Source of the DNA: DATKKX01 sp035542775 | GTDB lineage: Bacteria > Planctomycetota > Phycisphaerae > UBA1845 > UTPLA1 | Assembly: GCA_035542775.1 (NCBI GenBank) | Contig: DATKKX010000346.1 | Span: forward strand, 1-28,096 | DNA: 28,096 nucleotides | Reading direction: 5' to 3' | In this document: piece by piece, positions 24,701 to 28,096 of the stretch | How the letters are laid out: every line of letters begins with the position of its first letter | How positions within the stretch are numbered: position 1 is the stretch's first letter | Notes under the pieces: generated by a model | What the model was told of the DNA's origin: nothing | What the model saw: the letters and a program-made list of their open reading frames with translations, nothing else | Database searches by the model: none | Position numbers and translations under genes: made by a program

Positions 24701-27235
24701 TTAAAATGCCCGATCTGCCGGAATCTCGAGTTCCTCCGCAAGGCAGCGCAGCACCGTTTCGCGGTCGGTGGCGGCCAGGAGGCGGGCGCGGAAGGCCTCG
24801 TGCATCAGTTTGCGGGCCAGCTTGGAGAACACCTTCATGTGGGCGCCTTCCTGGTCGGATTCGCGCATGGCCAGCAGAATCACGCAATGTACCGGCTGGC
24901 CGTCGAGCGAGCCCCACTCGATGGGATGCGCCAGCCGCGCGAGGCCGATGGAATTCACGGAGATAGCGTCGGTCTTGCAGTGAGGGATGGCGAAACCGTG
25001 GCCCAGGCCGGTCGAGTATACGGCTTCGCGAGCCCAGATCGCCTCTTCGACCGCCAGCGGAGCGTCGGTGCGGCCGGTGGCGTAGAACGCATCCACGATT
25101 TCCTTGATTGCTTCCTCCTTGCTGTCGCTGTCTGAACCGATAGTGACCAACTCGCCCTCCAGCAGGCCGCGGCCGGCGCCGCCGGTGCGGAATGCTCCCA
25201 GGAGCTCTTCCACCTCGGCGAGGGTTCGGAGTGTCATCGCCTTCTCGAGAAGGGCGCGGCAATCCGCCGCGGCCAGATCGGCGATGGCCGCCTTCAACGC
25301 CGGCATCTGCGGCGCGGCGGTGCTGATCTCGTCAAGACCCAGCCCGATGAGAAGCGGCAGATCGCGAGGGTCTCGCGCCATCTCCCCACACAGGCCCACC
25401 CACCCGCCCGCTCGATGCGCGTCGTCGACGATCTTGGCCAACAATCGCAGAAAAGCGGGGTGGTGCGAGCTGTACAGGTCGGCGACTTTGTCGCTGTCGC
25501 GATCCACGGCGAGAAAGTACTGCGTCAGGTCATTCGTGCCGATGCTGAAGAAATCGACCTCCGCCGCCAACTGGTCGATGATGAAGGCCGTCGACGGCAC
25601 TTCCACCATGATGCCGATTCGCATCGCCGGATCGAACGCCGCGCCCGCGGCCTTCAGCCCGTCCTGAATCTCAGCGACCCGAGCCTTGATCCATCGCACT
25701 TCATCGACCGTGCTGATCATCGGCACCATGAGCCAGATCTTGCCGAACGCCGAGGCACGGATGATGGCGCGGAGCTGGTCGTTGATGACCCGGCCATGCT
25801 CCGGATAGATGCGTACGCCGCGGTAGCCCAGAAACGGGTTGGCCTCCTGCGGCAGGTTCAGATACGGGACCGGCTTGTCGCCGCCGATATCGATCGTGCG
25901 GATGATGACCGGTCGCTGCCCCGCGGTCCGGGCGGCCCGGACATAGACCGCGAATTGCTCCTCCTCCGAGGGCGAGGCGGCGCGGTCCATGAACAGCATC
26001 TCGGTGCGGAACAGTCCCACACCCTCGGCGCCTTGTTCGAACGCCGGCGACAGCTCCTCCACCGTGGAGACGTTCGCCGCCACTTCAAGCCGCCGGCCGT
26101 CGCGGGTCAGTCCCGGCGAGTGGGCGTAGCGGGTCAGTCGCTCCCGGTGGCGCCGGAGCTTGCGCAGTTCTCGCTCGTAGTATCGCTCGACCAAAGCGGT
26201 CACCTCGGTGATGACGATGCCCAGATTGGCGTCGACGATCGCCTCCTGCCCGGCTCGCAGATTCGCCCGCACCTCGGCCACGCCGGTCAGCGTCGGAACA
26301 TTGAATGAACGGGCCAGGATCGCCGCGTGTGAGGTCACCCCGGCGTGCTCCAGCACCAGGGCCTTCAGGAGGCTCTTGTCCATCGCCAGAAGCTGTCGCG
26401 GCGTCAGGTTTTCGGCGACCACAACGGACGGCTTCGTCAGGGCGATGCCGGGGACGGTGAACCGCCCGCCATAGACCTGTTCGAGCAGTTGCAGGCAGAT
26501 GTCCTCGACGTCGACAGCCCGCTCGCGGACGTATACGGTCGCCGCGGTCCTCAGGGTGTCGGCGAAGTGGTGAGCCGCCTGAATGATCGCCTGGCCCGCG
26601 GAGCAGCCGGCCGAAACCAGCTCGGAGATCTTGTCGGCAAGGGCCACGTCGCCGACGACCGATACATGCGCCTGGAGAATCCCCCGTTCGGTGGCGGACA
26701 GACGACCGGCCAGTCGGGCCTCCATGGCGGCGCGGACGGCGGTGATGGCGCGGCTTACCTTCTCCTGTTCCTGCTCGCGCGGACCGGCCGGTTCATCCCG
26801 CAAGTCGGCCGGCAAGGTCAGTCCACCGGCGATCACGACGGTTCCACGGCCGACGCCGGGACAGATGGCCGTGCCCGCGTGCCAGTTGACCTCCGCCTTG
26901 CGCAGTGAGCGGGGCAGGACCATCAGCCTTCCGGCCGCTGTTGCCGGCAGCGCCTCGTCGCAGCCGGGCAGCACGTTGGCGATGAACTCAACGAGCGCCG
27001 CACGTGCTGCCTCCGCATCCGCGCCGCCGATGCGGAGCCGGCAGGAGTCCGCGAGCTTCACGTCCGCGGCGACGATGGCCAGGACGCTCTTGGCGTTGGC
27101 GTTCATGCCACTTCGCTCGTTGAGCAGCGCGACCTCGGCAGTGAACTTCCCCGCGACCTCCGCCAGCAGGCTGGCCGGCCGGGCGTGCAGGCCGTTGGGC
27201 AGCGGGCACCGGAATGTATGTTCACAGGTGTTCAT
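24701..27235 (-). CDS. HPr-Enzyme I-EIIA phosphoenolpyruvate phosphotransferase fusion
   Basis: The 844-residue cytoplasmic protein joins three PTS modules. HPr is first (NGLHARPAS, His17; AKSVLAIV holds the regulatory Ser region). Enzyme I follows, with the phosphohistidine in GVTSHAAILAR (about His302), the PEP-binding EGVGLFRTEMLFM and GLCGEMARDPRDLPLLIGLG. The last about 150 residues are a fructose/nitrogen-type EIIA with GFAIPHCKT (about His751). One polypeptide could therefore carry phosphate from PEP through EI and HPr to EIIA. The order differs from FruB-type EIIA-HPr fusions. No EIIB or EIIC gene is in the window, so sugar uptake versus regulation is open. There is no strong ribosome site. 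Confidence 0.93.
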   Translation of the reverse strand: MNTCEHTFRCPLPNGLHARPASLLAEVAGKFTAEVALLNERSGMNANAKSVLAIVAADVKLADSCRLRIGGADAEAARAALVEFIANVLPGCDEALPATAAGRLMVLPRSLRKAEVNWHAGTAICPGVGRGTVVIAGGLTLPADLRDEPAGPREQEQEKVSRAITAVRAAMEARLAGRLSATERGILQAHVSVVGDVALADKISELVSAGCSAGQAIIQAAHHFADTLRTAATVYVRERAVDVEDICLQLLEQVYGGRFTVPGIALTKPSVVVAENLTPRQLLAMDKSLLKALVLEHAGVTSHAAILARSFNVPTLTGVAEVRANLRAGQEAIVDANLGIVITEVTALVERYYERELRKLRRHRERLTRYAHSPGLTRDGRRLEVAANVSTVEELSPAFEQGAEGVGLFRTEMLFMDRAASPSEEEQFAVYVRAARTAGQRPVIIRTIDIGGDKPVPYLNLPQEANPFLGYRGVRIYPEHGRVINDQLRAIIRASAFGKIWLMVPMISTVDEVRWIKARVAEIQDGLKAAGAAFDPAMRIGIMVEVPSTAFIIDQLAAEVDFFSIGTNDLTQYFLAVDRDSDKVADLYSSHHPAFLRLLAKIVDDAHRAGGWVGLCGEMARDPRDLPLLIGLGLDEISTAAPQMPALKAAIADLAAADCRALLEKAMTLRTLAEVEELLGAFRTGGAGRGLLEGELVTIGSDSDSKEEAIKEIVDAFYATGRTDAPLAVEEAIWAREAVYSTGLGHGFAIPHCKTDAISVNSIGLARLAHPIEWGSLDGQPVHCVILLAMRESDQEGAHMKVFSKLARKLMHEAFRARLLAATDRETVLRCLAEELEIPADRAF

Positions 27236-27252
27236 TCGTGCAAAGGCAGCCC

Positions 27253-27268
27253 CCGGTCGCTCGACCGG
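27253..27268 (-). other. Hairpin in the leader of the PTS fusion gene
   Basis: A perfect 7-bp inverted repeat CCGGTCG / CGACCGG with a 2-nt spacer lies 18 nt before the start codon, close to where the ribosome would bind. It could be a regulatory element or chance in GC-rich DNA. Confidence 0.25.
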
Positions 27269-27289
27269 CGGCCTCCGCTGCTCATCTTA

Positions 27290-27490
27290 TCACAGCGGAG
27301 TTGCGCATGGGAGAGACGCGATCATCAGGATGGTGGTTTGTTGGAGCAGCGCCTGGAGAAACTGCGTGACGTCGGCGAGGGCTACGTCCGCATCCCTGTC
27401 CATGTCGGTACCGCATGGGGCCGCTGTGATCGGCTCGCTTTCGAGGACGGCGATCGCGGAGGCGACCCTCGTAGTGGCCCTTCGTACCGT
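27290..27490 (-). pseudogene. Remnant of a dockerin-repeat protein gene
   Basis: On the minus strand an open stretch of about 66 codons ends at TGA 27292-27290. It contains PCGTDMDRDADVALADVTQF followed by LQALL, matching the second half of the dockerin-like repeats seen in proteins at 3292 and 4139. A TAA immediately upstream and the lack of a start codon before an internal Met argue that it is the tail of a decayed gene. It fills most of the 341-nt gap between the PTS gene and the next gene. Confidence 0.4.
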
Positions 27491-27576
27491 CCCAGCTTAA
27501 GATGCAGGTTACCTGGTACCGGAATCCCTTTGCCGGTCACTTGGCCGCCAGCTTCACGAAAAGGAGGTGCGCTCCG

Positions 27577-28096
27577 ATGCCGGCGGAATCCTTTATCCAA
27601 TGGGTGGGGCTGCTGCTGGCGCTTGTCTGCCTGTTGTTCGCCCTGCGCGCGCGCAAGAGGCAGCGACTGATCGACAACGTGCCCACCTCAAAGACCAGCG
27701 GCGTATTCATCGGCCTCGTCGAGCTCAAAGGCACCGCCGAGGCGGAGCAGCCGATCGTCGGTTATCTCAGCCAACGCCCCAGCGTCTACTGCGACTGGTC
27801 CGTCGAGGAGGAATGGTCGCGGACCAGAACCGAGACCTACACCGACAGCAACGGCCACACGCAGACCCGCACGGTCACGGAGAGCGGATGGACGACCGTC
27901 GCGGGCAAGACCGAGAGAATTCCCTTCTACCTGCGCGACGACGAGGGCATTGTTCGCGTCAATCCCGACGGCGCATCGATCGAACCGCTGCAAGTGTTCA
28001 GTGTCACCTGTGGTCCGTCCAATCCTCTCTACTACGGCAAAGGCCCGCGCGACGCGGTGATGGGCTCAGACCATCGCAGGGAGTTTTCGGAGATGG
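27577..28096 (+). CDS. GIDE-domain (MUL1-like) membrane protein, 3' partial
   Basis: An AAAGGAGGTG ribosome site lies 8 nt before ATG 27577. The visible 173 residues begin with one transmembrane helix (WVGLLLALVCLLFALRARK). The GIDE-type domain follows: TSGVFIGLVELKGTAEAEQP, YLSQRPSVYCDWSVEEEW, then a Thr-rich segment and GWTTVAGKTERIPFYLRDD. In eukaryotes this domain is part of the mitochondrial ubiquitin ligase MUL1; bacterial forms lack the RING and have no assigned role. The gene runs off the window end in an open frame. It is divergent from the PTS fusion gene. Confidence 0.75.
   Translation, partial: MPAESFIQWVGLLLALVCLLFALRARKRQRLIDNVPTSKTSGVFIGLVELKGTAEAEQPIVGYLSQRPSVYCDWSVEEEWSRTRTETYTDSNGHTQTRTVTESGWTTVAGKTERIPFYLRDDEGIVRVNPDGASIEPLQVFSVTCGPSNPLYYGKGPRDAVMGSDHRREFSEM

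Noticed and set aside
1..28096. Genome-wide reassignment of TGA to Trp or Gly
   Set aside because: Many genes here end at TGA with tightly coupled downstream starts (ATGA overlaps at 4882 and 7891, GTGA at 16965), and TGG is the usual Trp codon.
1..28096. CRISPR array, insertion sequence or prophage
   Set aside because: No regularly spaced repeats, transposase motifs or phage genes were seen.

Overview
The window looks like chromosomal DNA of an uncultured, probably anaerobic or microaerophilic member of the Planctomycetota. The signs are GC-rich coding sequence, many secreted proteins ending in dockerin-like DxDGDG repeats, thrombospondin type 3 repeats, paired CXXCH multihaem cytochromes, and an ECF sigma factor placed directly before a TPR-containing Ser/Thr kinase. 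This assignment is inference; no rRNA or tRNA is present to confirm it.

The most unusual content is in the first 10.4 kb. Two genes have an in-frame TGA exactly where a thioredoxin-like protein should have the first Cys of its CxxC motif: codon 43 of the gene at 1460-3028 (+), giving U-P-A-C, and codon 50 of the gene at 7891-10359 (-), giving U-L-S-C. In both, a hairpin starts just downstream. Its apical loop GGUCC begins after the same 18-nt spacing from the UGA, and the stems show compensatory base-pair changes. Both genes are best read as selenoproteins with bacterial SECIS elements. A third paralogue (2-1345) is cut by the window edge before its equivalent position.

The second selenoprotein is a fusion: exported thioredoxin-like domain, thrombospondin type 3 repeats, dockerin-like repeats, then nine CXXCH haem sites. 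It is the first gene of a tight minus-strand operon: selenocytochrome, Tat-exported [NiFe]-hydrogenase small subunit, large subunit, hydrogenase maturation protease, monohaem dockerin protein, then a secreted dockerin protein (10359 down to 3292). Genes overlap by ATGA or lie 5-25 nt apart. A sigma70-like promoter lies upstream and the preceding gene ends in a strong terminator. I infer a periplasmic H2-oxidising module whose electrons enter a multihaem cytochrome carrying a selenocysteine redox site.

From 10.8 to 14.4 kb are two exported TldD/PmbA-like proteins, one with the zinc-protease ligands and one without. From 14.9 to 19.4 kb are a class I methyltransferase (+), an overlapping dehydrogenase/alpha-oxoamine synthase pair resembling Tdh-Kbl (-), and a divergent arginase-fold protein (+). 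Next come an Nramp-type metal transporter fused to a universal-stress domain (19.4-21.3 kb, +), the sigma factor/kinase pair (21.4-24.5 kb, -), and an HPr-EI-EIIA phosphotransferase fusion (24.7-27.2 kb, -). A short dockerin-like gene remnant and the start of a GIDE-domain membrane protein (+, cut by the window end) close the window. I saw no CRISPR array, insertion sequence, tRNA or rRNA.
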